Assembly (NCBI RefSeq): GCF_021391495.1
Contig: NZ_CP090063.1
Coordinates: forward strand, 4,650,001-4,714,000
Origin: Amycolatopsis acidiphila
GTDB taxonomy: Bacteria > Actinomycetota > Actinomycetes > Mycobacteriales > Pseudonocardiaceae
Length of the DNA stretch: 64,000 nucleotides
Direction of reading: 5' to 3'
Part shown: in pieces, positions 18,860-27,117 of the stretch
How the letters are laid out: the number at the start of each line of letters is the position of its first letter
How positions within the stretch are numbered: position 1 is the first letter of the stretch
The notes under the pieces: generated by a model
The model's database searches: none
What the model was told of the DNA's origin: nothing
The model's input: only the letters and a program-made list of their open reading frames with translations
Translations under genes and position numbers: made by a program

Positions 18860-20183
18860 GACGGTCGAGCTGGAGGACGGCCAGCAGCAGGCGGAACCGC
18901 CGCAGCCCGCGGCGGACGGCTGGATCTTCCGGCAGGCGGCGTGGCCCAACCCGACCTTCATCTACGAGTCGGCGCAGACCTTCGAGGGGCTGATCGGGAT
19001 CGACCCGGTCGCGCGGGAGCTGAGCGAATGGCACGGCCTGGCGATCCGGGATGTGACCAAGGAGATCTCCGAGGCCGCGGCCGGCCTCGCCGGCGCGCCG
19101 CTGCTGACCCTGCAGTGCCCCGCGCAGCTGCCCACGATCGTCAAGACCCGCAACCACGACCTGCGCACCCGCAAGGAGATCGCGTCGGCCTGCTCGTCGC
19201 TGGCGGTGCGGTTCTCCATCGCGCTGCGGGACACCTCGGCGGCCCGGCGGTTCGAGCTGAGCGACCGCATCCGCGAGCTGTGCGAGAAGCACGGGTTCAG
19301 CTTCTGGATCTCCGACACCCGGCCAGGGCACCGGCCGGGCAACTGGTTCGAGGTGTGCCACGCCGAGGGTGAGTTCTCCCCGCTCTACAACGGCGATCTC
19401 CGCTCGCGGCAGCGGATCGGCACCTGCCTGCCGGTGACCTTCGCCGGCCCGGCGCGGATCGGGTCCACGCATGCGATCGTGTCGTTCCTGCAGCGGTATC
19501 CGCAGGTCGGCGTGACCGGCTGCACGGGGACGTCGCTGGCGGACCTGGCGTTCGTGCACCTGCAGCTGTCGATCCAGGGAGTGGCCGCCGACCGCCTGAA
19601 CCGCATCCTGGGCAAGCTGCTGGAGGAAGGCTCCGCGCCCGCGCGCCCGCGCAAGCTGCTCCGCGAGCTGTTCAACCGGCTGGGCCTGCGGCCCGATCCG
19701 GTCGAGCAGGCCCCGGCGGCGCCCGATCCGGCCATCGACTACCAGACCTTCCTCGGGCCCGCCTTCGCCTACCGGCCGCACCTCATGCCGGACTCGCTGG
19801 CCGTGTGGGTCTCCTGGGAGGTCGCGCGGCAGGACCGGGGCCTGGCGGCGCCGCTCGACTGCCTGTACCGGGCGATGGCCACGCTCGTGCCGCGGCTGCC
19901 CGGCGAGGCGGGGCAGCGGTCGCTGGCCGACGCGGCGACGGTGGAGTACCTGATCTGCCGGGCGACCGAGCAGTCCGTGGTGCGCGGCAAGGCGAAGCTC
20001 GCCGTCCCGAAGCCGGTGCTGCAGCGGTTCTCCGCGAGCAGCGGGCAGTCCCCGCCGTCGAAGCTGTGCGTCTCGCTGGAGGAGGCGTGGAAGGCGCAGG
20101 TCGACCAGTCCGATGTGGACGGCGTCGGCGAGCTGACCGTCGCCTGGCGCGAGTCCTGGCTCGGCCACTGGACGTACTCCTGA
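18612..20183 (+). CDS. Unrecognised cytoplasmic protein, partner of the membrane protein upstream
   Basis: A 523-residue protein without signal or membrane segments. Recognisable stretches such as YEVHHIRARQGYLRDL near the start and a C-terminal AWRESWLGHWTYS give no family assignment. The ATG at 18612 has GGGGG seven bases upstream and good codon bias from the first codon. It overlaps the nominal end of the upstream gene by 248 bp in a different frame. That is too long for ordinary coupling, so either the upstream gene really ends earlier or the two were once one protein. The function is unknown. Confidence 0.7.
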   Translation: MALLPGDPGASIRNVADLARAGFEIARRPVTKVDYEVHHIRARQGYLRDLTTGATFLETLCSATNGGGVAIGTRTRKPADEAETVELEDGQQQAEPPQPAADGWIFRQAAWPNPTFIYESAQTFEGLIGIDPVARELSEWHGLAIRDVTKEISEAAAGLAGAPLLTLQCPAQLPTIVKTRNHDLRTRKEIASACSSLAVRFSIALRDTSAARRFELSDRIRELCEKHGFSFWISDTRPGHRPGNWFEVCHAEGEFSPLYNGDLRSRQRIGTCLPVTFAGPARIGSTHAIVSFLQRYPQVGVTGCTGTSLADLAFVHLQLSIQGVAADRLNRILGKLLEEGSAPARPRKLLRELFNRLGLRPDPVEQAPAAPDPAIDYQTFLGPAFAYRPHLMPDSLAVWVSWEVARQDRGLAAPLDCLYRAMATLVPRLPGEAGQRSLADAATVEYLICRATEQSVVRGKAKLAVPKPVLQRFSASSGQSPPSKLCVSLEEAWKAQVDQSDVDGVGELTVAWRESWLGHWTYS

Positions 20184-20249
20184 AGCACTGCGCACGGGCG
20201 GCCGGCCTGCCGCTGCCCCGCGACCGGCGCGTCCCGGGCGGGATGTCGG

Positions 20250-20255
20250 TACGCT
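20250..20255 (+). promoter_or_regulatory. Probable -10 element (TACGCT) of leaderless rpiR gene
   Basis: TACGCT ends seven bases before the GTG at 20263. A transcript starting at this distance would begin at the start codon, and no Shine-Dalgarno sequence is present, which is consistent with leaderless translation. Confidence 0.5.
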
Positions 20256-20262
20256 GCGGGAC

Positions 20263-21150
20263 GTGACCGGAAGCGAAGGAGACGGCGGTGCGCTGGCCGC
20301 GCGGATCGGGCGGCGCACCGGCGAGCTGTCGCCCGCCGAGCAGCGGGTCGCGGAGTACCTGTGGAAGCACCCGGGCATGATCGTGCTCTCCACGGCGGCC
20401 GAGCTGGCCGAGCTGGCCGGGACCAGTGACGCGACCGTGGTCCGCACCGTCAAGGCGCTCGGCTACTCGGGGCTGCCCGAGCTCAAACGCGCCGTCGGGC
20501 ACGAGGTCGTCTCCGACACCCCCGCCGCCCGGCTGCGGCAGAAGGTCGAGCAGGCGGGCGACGACCCGGCGTCCCTGGCGGACGAGCTGCTCGCCGAGTC
20601 CATGGAGCGGCTCGCCGAGACCCGACGGCTGCTCGCCGGGCCCGCCTTCACCGCCGCCGTCGACCTGCTCGCCGGGGCCGACGAGGTGATCGGCTACGGC
20701 CTCGGCCTGTCCGAGCTGCCCATGCGCTACCTGGCGATGCGGCTGCGGCGGCTGGGCCGGCGCGCCCGCAGCTCGGCGGCGACCGGCTTCCGGCTCGCCG
20801 ACGACCTGCTCCCGCTCGCGCCCGGTCACCTCGTCGTGCTGAACGCGCCGGAACGCCTGCTGCCCGACATGCGGACGCTCGTGCGCCACGCCCGCGCCGC
20901 CGGGGCCGGGGTGCTGCTGCTGACCGAGTCGCTCGGCGCCACTTTGGACAGTCAGGTCGACGTGACCCTGACCGCCGTGCACTCGCCCAGCCGGCTCACC
21001 GCCGAAGGGCTCAGCGCCACGTTCCTGCTCGACTGCCTCCTGCTGGCACTCGCCAAGCGGGACCCGGGCGCCGCCGCGGAGCACGCGGAGCTGCTCGCCA
21101 CCCTGCGCACCAGGCTCGCCCCCGGCGACCAGCGTTCCCGCCGCCCCTGA
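20263..21150 (+). CDS. MurR/RpiR-family transcriptional regulator
   Basis: A 295-residue protein. The N-terminal RpiR helix-turn-helix domain (LSPAEQRVAEYLWKHPG at about 17-33; AGTSDATVVRTVKALGYSG at about 48-66) is followed by a SIS sugar-phosphate-binding domain (130-265). Regulators of this class sense phosphorylated sugars or other small metabolites. It is paralogous to the minus-strand gene at 23043-23987. Between the two lie a damaged threonine-dehydratase-like gene and a GntR gene, so local control of amino-acid or amino-sugar catabolism is possible. Confidence 0.9.
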   Translation: MTGSEGDGGALAARIGRRTGELSPAEQRVAEYLWKHPGMIVLSTAAELAELAGTSDATVVRTVKALGYSGLPELKRAVGHEVVSDTPAARLRQKVEQAGDDPASLADELLAESMERLAETRRLLAGPAFTAAVDLLAGADEVIGYGLGLSELPMRYLAMRLRRLGRRARSSAATGFRLADDLLPLAPGHLVVLNAPERLLPDMRTLVRHARAAGAGVLLLTESLGATLDSQVDVTLTAVHSPSRLTAEGLSATFLLDCLLLALAKRDPGAAAEHAELLATLRTRLAPGDQRSRRP

Positions 21151-21159
21151 CCAGGAACT

Positions 21160-21172
21160 GTCCACTGTGGAC
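21160..21172. repeat. 13-bp palindrome GTCCACTGTGGAC between convergent genes
   Basis: GTCCAC-T-GTGGAC lies in the 24-bp gap between the rpiR stop and the dehydratase-like gene. Nearly identical copies occur at 35345-35357 and 39326-39336, so it is an iterated short palindrome rather than a unique terminator. Confidence 0.6.
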
Positions 21173-21174
21173 GC

Positions 21175-22125
21175 TCAGTCCTCGCGGAGGATCCCGGCCA
21201 GCGCGGTCGTGCTGCTGTTGCGCCCGGCCCAAGGGCACCAGGTCGTCGCGCAGCGCGGCCAGAGCGGTCGCGGACGCGCCCTCGGCCACCAGTCCCGCAC
21301 CGGCCACCAGCTCCCGGATCGACCGCCGGATCGACTCCTCGGCCACGTGTCCGAGCTCGAGCCGCAGTCGCGGACGATCCGCGGGGTGATCGACGACGGT
21401 TCGAGGTTGCCGTACAACCCGTCCGCGATCGTCTCGCCCATCGGCACCGGGACCACGTGGCCCGCCGCCACCGCGGTGGACAGCGCCCGGCAGGCGTCGG
21501 CCTCCACGCCGACGACCCGCACGTCCTGCTTCGCCCGCCGCGCGCCGAGGGCCACGCCGCTGAGCAGACCGCCGCCGCCGGCGGGGACGACGACCGTGAA
21601 GTCCTCGTCCAGCACGTTCGCCACCTCGGTCGCCAGCGTGCTCTGCCCCGCGATCACGTACCGGTCGGTGTAGGCGGAGACGTACCGCATGCCGTTGCGG
21701 CCCAGGTCGAGCGCATGCCGTTCCGCGCCGTCGAAGTCGTCGCCCTCCAGCACGAGGTTGATCGGGTACCGGCCCAGCGCGGCGATCTTCACCGGTGCCG
21801 CGGTCTTGGGCACCACGACCGTCGAGTCGACCGAGAGCAGCCGCGAGCCGTAGGCCATGCCGAGGGCGTGGTTGCCCACCGAAGCCGTGACCACGGGCTT
21901 GCCCGCCGCCCCGTAGGCCGTCAGCGCGGCGAGCGCGCCCCGGACCTTGAACGTGCCCATCGGCTGCGCGCCGTCGTACTTGAGGTACACCGGCACGGGG
22001 AACCCGGCCTGGGGGAACGGGATCAGCGGCGTCGGGGGCAGGTGCCGGGACACCACCTCCCACGCCCCGTCGAGCATCTCCTCGTCGATTCCGGTGCCGC
22101 TGCCGGGCAACCCGAGCGTGGTCAT
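21175..22125 (-). pseudogene. Threonine/serine dehydratase-like PLP enzyme with two compensating frameshifts
   Basis: A fold-type II PLP enzyme. The lysine motif GTFKVRGALAAL is near residues 57-68, SVGNHALGMA near 82 and the glycine-rich phosphate loop PAGGGGLLSG near 180. The family deaminates threonine or serine, or uses a related substrate. Sense coding leaves the main frame near 21361 (after RIVRDCG), runs in another frame through IRRSIRELVAGAGLVAEGAS, and returns near 21221-21229 before the C-terminal TTALAGILRED. One base lost and one gained about 140 bp apart would explain this. As written, about 45 residues are scrambled and the enzyme is probably non-functional. Sequencing errors would look the same. 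Confidence 0.75.
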
Positions 22126-22150
22126 GTCTCTCCCCCGCTGGTCGTCGAAG

Positions 22151-22381
22151 TCAGTCCCGCCCCCGGCCCCGGGCGGGCGGCAGCGCCGTGGGACCGGAGT
22201 TGACGTTGACGCGGCGCTCCAGGACGACCTCGTCGCCGTCGAAGCGGAGCGTCAGGTGGTCGATGAACGGCGACTCCACGAAGTGCCAGGTCAGCTCCAG
22301 CACGTCCGGCGACACCAGCCACCGCGCGGCGGCCACGATCAGCGCCGAGGGATCCTGGTACGAGTGGTGCAGCCGCCACAC
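22151..22381 (-). pseudogene. C-terminal remnant, possibly of a serine hydrolase
   Basis: A 76-residue remnant containing LELTWHFVESPFIDHLTLRF and a terminal NVNSGPTALPPARG. The pattern reminds me of the tail of actinobacterial beta-lactamase-like hydrolases, but the catalytic part is absent. The frame continues a little upstream without an evident start and meets the truncated N-terminus of the GntR gene on the other strand near 22390-22415. Both genes appear to have been cut at the same place. Confidence 0.45.
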
Positions 22382-22414
22382 GCTGACCCCGGTGCGCTGC
22401 TGGACGACACCGCG

Positions 22415-23041
22415 GTGACCGCCCCGGACGAGGAGCTGTACCTGCGGATCGCCGCGGACCGGCTCGACGGCGTGCTGCCCGACCGGGTCACCGAAAGCGC
22501 GCTCGGGCGCCGGTACCGGCTCACCGCGGCCCAGCTGGCACGGGTGCTGCGCAGGATCAGCGCCGAGGGCTGGCTCGAGCGACTGCCGGGCTACGGCTGG
22601 CGGTTCCGGTCGCTGCCGACCTCACAGATGTCCTGTGTGGACAGTTATCGGTTCCGGCTGCTGATCGAGCCCGCCGCGCTGCTCGAGCCCGGGTTCGTCC
22701 TGGACAGGGCGGGTGTCGAGCGGGTGCGGGCCGAACAGACCGGGCCGGCCGCGGGCGGGGCCGCGGCGGTGGGCAACGCGGAGCTGTTCGCCCGCAACCG
22801 CGAGTTCCACGAGACGATCGTCGCCTGCTGCGGCAACACGTTCTTCATCGACGCCCTGCGCCGGACCGACGACCTGCGCCGGCTGATCGAGTACCGCCGC
22901 TCGCTGCCCCGGGACCGGGCGGCGGTCCGCTGCCGCGAGCACGTCGAGATCGCCGACCTGCTGCTGGCCGGCAGGCGGGCCGCGGCCGCCGAACGGCTCC
23001 GCCTGCACCTCGGCAGTGTCGGACAGGAGAAGGGTGGCTGA
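22415..23041 (+). CDS. GntR/FCD-family regulator, N-terminus probably truncated
   Basis: About 208 residues from the GTG at 22415. A winged-helix segment (RYRLTAAQLARVLRRISAEG) is at residues 31-50, and an FCD-type ligand-binding domain (SYRFRLLIEPAALLEPGF, ELFARNREFHETIVACCGN) runs from 75 to 195. Related regulators as I recall them have about 100 more residues ahead of this point, and the upstream DNA instead encodes an unrelated minus-strand fragment, so the 5' end seems to be missing. No ribosome site precedes the GTG. It is convergent with the rpiR gene, one base from its stop. Confidence 0.6.
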   Translation: MTAPDEELYLRIAADRLDGVLPDRVTESALGRRYRLTAAQLARVLRRISAEGWLERLPGYGWRFRSLPTSQMSCVDSYRFRLLIEPAALLEPGFVLDRAGVERVRAEQTGPAAGGAAAVGNAELFARNREFHETIVACCGNTFFIDALRRTDDLRRLIEYRRSLPRDRAAVRCREHVEIADLLLAGRRAAAAERLRLHLGSVGQEKGG

Positions 23042-23042
23042 G

Positions 23043-23987
23043 CTACCGCTCCGCCGCGCCCGAGCGCTTGGCGGCGCGGCGCCTGGGGACGGTCGCGCGC
23101 TCGTCGGGGTGCACCAGCTCCGAGCGCAGCGACGTCAGCAGCTCCGAGGTCCGCGTCGCCCGCCCCTCATCCCGGACGGCCAGCTCCAGCAGCAGCGCGT
23201 CGGTCAGCACCTCGCCGGTGAGCATCTCCCCGGTGTAGTTGGTGACCGGCTGGGTGGCGGTCAGCGTGACGTCCACCCGGTCGCCGAACAGCGCGCCCAG
23301 GGAGCTGGAGATGAGCAGGACCCGGGCGCCGACCGCGTGCGCGTGGTCGAGCAGGACCTCGATCTCACCCACCAGCCTGCTCGGGATGTAGAACACGATG
23401 AGGTCGTCCGCACGCAGCTCCAGCAGGTCGTCGGCGAGCTGGAAGCCCGTGGCCCAGCTCGCGCGCGCCCGCCTGCCCATCCGGGTCAGCCGCATGCTCA
23501 GGTACCGGGCGAGCATGCCGGACCCGCCGAGCCCGAAGCTCAGCACCTCACGCGCCTCGTCGAGCAGGTCGACCGCGGCGCTGAACTCGTCCTCGTCGAC
23601 CAGCCGGAAGGTCGCGGCGAGGCGCTCGGCGGCCTCGGCGAACACCTTCGCCACCACCGACTCCTCCCCCGTGGCCCGGTCCGTGCCCCCGGCGCGCTCG
23701 CCGTGGAGGTGGCGGGCGGCACTGGTCTCGACCACCACCTCCGCGGCGAGGGTCCGGCGCAAGTCGAGCAGACCCGCGAAGCCCAGGGACTTCGCGGTGC
23801 GGACCACCGTCGCGTCGCTGGTCTTCGTCGCGCTGCCGATCTGCTCGGCGGTGGCGAAGATGGCGTGGCGGCCGTGGTCGCGCAGGTACTCCGCGACGAT
23901 GCACTCCGCGCGCGACATCCCGGCCAGGTTGCGGTTGATGCGGGCGCTGAGCGAGCCGCGCTGCCCGCCTTCGCCGTTCTCCGTCAT
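23043..23987 (-). CDS. MurR/RpiR-family transcriptional regulator
   Basis: A 314-residue protein with an RpiR-type HTH (AECIVAEYLRDHGRHAIFAT near 26-45; TKTSDATVVRTAKSLGFAG near 54-72) and a SIS domain (150-275, GLGGSGMLARYLSMRL). The ATG at 23987 is preceded by GGGGAGAG. It resembles the regulator at 20263 in domain order. The C-terminal tail is basic (RRRAAKRSGAAER). The adjacent upstream sequence contains only gene remnants, so its target operon cannot be inferred. Confidence 0.9.
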   Translation of the reverse strand: MTENGEGGQRGSLSARINRNLAGMSRAECIVAEYLRDHGRHAIFATAEQIGSATKTSDATVVRTAKSLGFAGLLDLRRTLAAEVVVETSAARHLHGERAGGTDRATGEESVVAKVFAEAAERLAATFRLVDEDEFSAAVDLLDEAREVLSFGLGGSGMLARYLSMRLTRMGRRARASWATGFQLADDLLELRADDLIVFYIPSRLVGEIEVLLDHAHAVGARVLLISSSLGALFGDRVDVTLTATQPVTNYTGEMLTGEVLTDALLLELAVRDEGRATRTSELLTSLRSELVHPDERATVPRRRAAKRSGAAER

Positions 23988-24046
23988 TCGTGCTCTCCCC
24001 GTGGATCGGCCTGCGTACTACTGTCACGCGGCCCGGCCGCGACCGC

Positions 24047-24310
24047 TCACGACCGGCCGGCCGGCACCTCGGACATGAACTGCTGGACCGTGGCCTGCAG
24101 CTGCAGGCCACGGTGCGCGATCCCGGGCACCAGGTCGAAGCGCACGTCGATGCCGTTGGCCTCGAAGTTGCGCCGCAACGCGGTCAGCCGCGCCACCCGG
24201 GTGTCGCCGCCGGCGTCGATGTCCGGCTCGGCGATCTCCCAGGTCTCGGTGTCCTCGGCCCCCACCACCATCTGGACGGGGACCTCGCGCAGCGCGGCGT
24301 ACGCGGTCAC
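24047..24310 (-). pseudogene. C-terminal remnant of an alpha/beta-hydrolase
   Basis: About 87 codons with VPVQMVVGAEDTETWEI and the terminal GIAHRGLQLQATVQQFM, typical of the acid and histidine end of an alpha/beta-hydrolase. The nucleophile half is absent. At about 24305 the sequence switches to a plus-strand ABC permease remnant, so the gene is truncated at its 5' end. Confidence 0.55.
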
Positions 24311-24402
24311 CGCCGCGATCTACATCGTCATCAACTTCGGCCTGTCCCGGATCGCCGACACGCTGGACCGGCCCCACCGCGGCCGCCGTCGCGCCCAGGC
24401 GC
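24309..24402 (+). pseudogene. C-terminal remnant of an amino-acid ABC transporter permease
   Basis: The AAIYIVINFGLSRIADTLDR segment matches the last transmembrane helix and tail of polar amino-acid ABC permeases (GlnP/GluD type). The rest of the gene is missing, and upstream lies an opposing hydrolase remnant. The end position is approximate because no stop separates it from the following rocD-like piece. Confidence 0.5.
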
Positions 24403-24452
24403 ACGCCCCCGCGAGCCCGGCCGGAATCGCCACCGAACCCGTAGCCTGGCTG

Positions 24453-24587
24453 TCCGTCACCACCGAAGAGATCGCACGCGCGGAAGCGGCACTGGCGCGC
24501 AACTACCACCCGTTGCCGGTCGTCGTGGCCGAGGGCAAGGGCGCCTGGGTCACCGACGTCGAAGGCGCGCCGTCGCGCGGGAAGTAG
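24453..24587 (+). pseudogene. rocD: N-terminal remnant of an ornithine aminotransferase
   Basis: Residues TTEEIARAEAALARNYHPLP followed by VVVAEGKGAWVTDVEG match the first 40 residues of RocD-type ornithine:oxo-acid aminotransferases. After DVEG the frame runs into the reverse complement of a lipoprotein gene and stops at 24587. The catalytic domain is absent. Confidence 0.55.
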
Positions 24588-24786
24588 GAGTCGGCCGCGG
24601 GATCCCCGGCGTTGTAGGCGGCGAGGAAGGCCCTGATCGTCGCCTCGACTCCCCCGGGCACGGTACAAACGGTCGCCGATGCCGGTGTGGGCGGCGGGCT
24701 CGGTGCGGGAGCCTGGCACGGCCCCGGAGCGCAGCCGGCGAGCAAAGCACCACCCACCACCGGTTCCGCCGCCGCGCCGCAGTCAT
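24571..24786 (-). pseudogene. N-terminal remnant of a lipoprotein
   Basis: The ATG at 24786 opens a basic signal peptide (MTAARRRNRWWVVL). The lipobox ALLAGC and a proline-rich linker follow in another frame, so a base is missing near 24745-24760. The body GGVEATIRAFLAAYNAGDP is then cut off where the rocD remnant begins. It is a truncated secreted protein of unknown function. Confidence 0.5.
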
Positions 24787-24855
24787 CCTGCCGGTGTACC
24801 ACCACGTCCTCGATCTGCTTCCGGATGCCGCCGAACCGGTACACAGAGCGTCCCC

Positions 24856-25458
24856 TCAACCGTGCGCGGCGAGGAAGTCGTCCACCAGGCGGGCGCAGAA
24901 GGCGCGGTCGTTGGGGCGCCGGGTGATCAGGGCGTTGAACAGCAGCGGGCCGATCAGCTGCGCGGCGGCCAGGTCGAGGTCACCCTCCCGCGGCTCGCCC
25001 CCGGCCAGGCACTCCGCGAGCACCGGGTTGAACGGCCGGCGGTAGCTGTCGATGATGTGCCGCCGCAACGAGGCAAGCCTCGTGCGCTCGTCGGCGCCCG
25101 CCGGGGTCTCGCCGGACAGGCCGCTCGCCGTCATCCACACGACCGCCACCATCGTCGGGGCGTGCGCGAGCTGCTCGGCCTGGCCGAGCACCAGCCGCAG
25201 CAACCGGTCCCGGGGCGTCCCGCCGGGTCCGGGAGCCGGCAGCGGCGGCAGCAGCTCCTGGAACGCCGCCGCCAGCAGCTCCGCGCTGTTCGGGAAATGG
25301 CGGTACAGCGTGGACCTCGCCACCCCGCTGCGCGCCGTGACGGCCTCGATCGTCGCCCGCTCGATCCCGCCCTCGGACAGCAGCGCGACGGCCGCCGCCA
25401 GGATCGCCGCGCGCGAACGGTCCAGGCGCGGGTCGCGGCGGAGCTCGTGCGTCGTCAT
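24856..25458 (-). CDS. TetR-family repressor of the adjacent efflux pump
   Basis: A 200-residue protein. The N-terminal TetR HTH (IEAVTARSGVARSTLYRHFP, about residues 39-58) is followed by a helical ligand-binding domain. The ATG at 25458 has AGGAGA upstream. It is divergent from an EmrB/QacA-type MFS gene, with an imperfect palindrome between the two that can serve as a shared operator, the classic arrangement for a drug-sensing repressor. The inducer is unknown. Confidence 0.92.
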   Translation of the reverse strand: MTTHELRRDPRLDRSRAAILAAAVALLSEGGIERATIEAVTARSGVARSTLYRHFPNSAELLAAAFQELLPPLPAPGPGGTPRDRLLRLVLGQAEQLAHAPTMVAVVWMTASGLSGETPAGADERTRLASLRRHIIDSYRRPFNPVLAECLAGGEPREGDLDLAAAQLIGPLLFNALITRRPNDRAFCARLVDDFLAAHG

Positions 25459-25499
25459 CGAACGGATTCTCCTCCCACCCCGGGCGACGAGCGATTCAG

Positions 25500-25530
25500 A
25501 ACCGACAGTACTGCTACGATACCGTTGGTT
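25500..25530. promoter_or_regulatory. Imperfect palindrome, candidate TetR operator
   Basis: AACCGACAGTAC (25500-25511) and ATACCGTTGGTT (25519-25530) match as inverted repeats at 9 of 12 positions around a 7-base centre. The element overlaps a possible -10 (TACGAT, 25515-25520) for the MFS gene and lies midway between the divergent starts. Confidence 0.55.
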
Positions 25531-25554
25531 TCGTTTCCGGCCGAGCGAGGTGTG

Positions 25555-27063
25555 ATGCGCGTACTGGCACTGCCGCCCGGCCGCCGGGCCTGGGCGGTGG
25601 CGGTCATGTGCGCCGCCGTCGGGATGGTCATCGGCATGGTCACGATCGTGAACACCGCACTGCCTGCCATGGCCGCCGAGACCGGGCTGGACCAGTCGCA
25701 GCAGACCTGGGTCGTCGACGTCTACACGCTCGTGCTCGCGGCACTGGTGCTGCCGGCCGGGGCGCTGGCCGACCGCTACGGCCGCCGGGGCGTGCTGGTC
25801 CTCGGCCTGGTGGTGTTCGCCGTCAGCTGCGCGGCACCCCTGCTCACCGAGTCCGCCGCCGGCCTGATCGCGGCCCGCTCGGTCACCGGCCTGGCCGCGG
25901 CGCTGATCATGCCGCCCACACTGTCCATCATCAACGCGAGCTTCCCGCCCGCGGGCCGCGGCCGCGCGATCGGCCTGTGGGCGGCGGTGGCGGGACTGGG
26001 CGGGCTGCTCGGCCTGATCGTCGCCGGGCTGCTGCTGCAGCACTTCTCGTGGCACGCGGTGTTCCTGGGCCCGGCGGTGTTCTCCGCGCTGCTGGCCGTC
26101 GCCGCCTGCACGGTGCCGACCTCCCGGGAAAGCCGCCGGCACCCGTTCGACCACCTCGGCGCCGCGTTGAGCGCGCTGTCGATCGGCGCGCTGGTGTTCG
26201 GCATCCTGCGCGCCGCCGACCTGGGCTGGAGCAGCCCGGTCGTCCTCGGGGCGCTGGTCGCCGGCGTCCTGCTGGCCGGGCTCTTCGGCTGGTTCGAGTC
26301 GCGGCGGGCCGAACCGCTGCTCGACGTCCGGCTCTTCGCCAACCGCGCCTTCAGCACCGGTGCCCTGTCGGTCACCCTGCAGTTCACCGCCGCTTTCGGC
26401 GCGCTGTTCGCGATGGCGCAGTACCTCCAGCTCGTGAAGGGCTACGAACCGCTGAAGTCCGGCCTGGTGCTCTGGCCGATCGCGGTCTCGCTGCTGCCGC
26501 TGGCGATGGCCTCCGCGCCGCTCGCGCGGAAGCTGGGCCTGCGCACCCTGACCTGCCTCGGCCTCGCCACGGTCGTGGCCGGGGTCGTGCTGCTGGGCAG
26601 GCTCGGCCCGCACAGCGGCTATCCGGCACTCGCCGTCGCGGTGTGCGTGCTGGGCGGCGGCCTCGGCCTCACCGCACCCGCCGCGACGAGCGCCATCCTC
26701 GACAACGTGCCGCCGGACAAGTACGGCGTCGCCTCCGCCGTCAACGACGCCACCCGCGAGATCGGCGCGGCGCTGGGCATCGCGCTCGCCGGCAGCATCC
26801 TTTCGGCCACCTACACCGGCACCGTCAAGGCGTCGACGGCGGCGCTGCCGGCGCCCGCGCAGCAGGCGGCCGACGGCTCGGTCGCCGGTGCGCTCGCCGT
26901 CGCCCGGCAGTACGGCCCTGCCGGACAGGACCTCGCGGAGGCCGGCCGCGCCGCGTTCAGCCACGGGATGTGGTTCAGCCTGCTCGCACTGGCGGCCATC
27001 GTCGCGGCGGGAACCGTGGCGCTCGGCTGTATCCGCCGGCCGCGCAAACCCACGGATCCGTAA
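25555..27063 (+). CDS. MFS drug efflux transporter, EmrB/QacA (DHA2) type
   Basis: A 502-residue protein with about 14 predicted membrane helices. Motif A-like LADRYGRRGVLVLG is in the first cytoplasmic loop (about 65-78), and the antiporter motif C-like GLGGLLGLIVAGLL is near 150. It should export drugs or metabolites using the proton gradient. ATG 25555 is used, with GTG 25552 in frame directly before. It is controlled by the divergent TetR gene, judging from the shared palindrome. No neighbour indicates a substrate. Confidence 0.92.
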   Translation: MRVLALPPGRRAWAVAVMCAAVGMVIGMVTIVNTALPAMAAETGLDQSQQTWVVDVYTLVLAALVLPAGALADRYGRRGVLVLGLVVFAVSCAAPLLTESAAGLIAARSVTGLAAALIMPPTLSIINASFPPAGRGRAIGLWAAVAGLGGLLGLIVAGLLLQHFSWHAVFLGPAVFSALLAVAACTVPTSRESRRHPFDHLGAALSALSIGALVFGILRAADLGWSSPVVLGALVAGVLLAGLFGWFESRRAEPLLDVRLFANRAFSTGALSVTLQFTAAFGALFAMAQYLQLVKGYEPLKSGLVLWPIAVSLLPLAMASAPLARKLGLRTLTCLGLATVVAGVVLLGRLGPHSGYPALAVAVCVLGGGLGLTAPAATSAILDNVPPDKYGVASAVNDATREIGAALGIALAGSILSATYTGTVKASTAALPAPAQQAADGSVAGALAVARQYGPAGQDLAEAGRAAFSHGMWFSLLALAAIVAAGTVALGCIRRPRKPTDP

Positions 27064-27117
27064 GAACTCGGGAGCCGGCCGACGCCGTTTCGGGGCGTAC
27101 AAAGGGACGCAGAGGTG

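Noticed and set aside
23016..24587. A 523-codon plus-strand frame across the rpiR gene
   Set aside because: The first 430 codons are antisense of rpiR and a hydrolase remnant. Only the last 95 or so have sense, as permease and rocD fragments.
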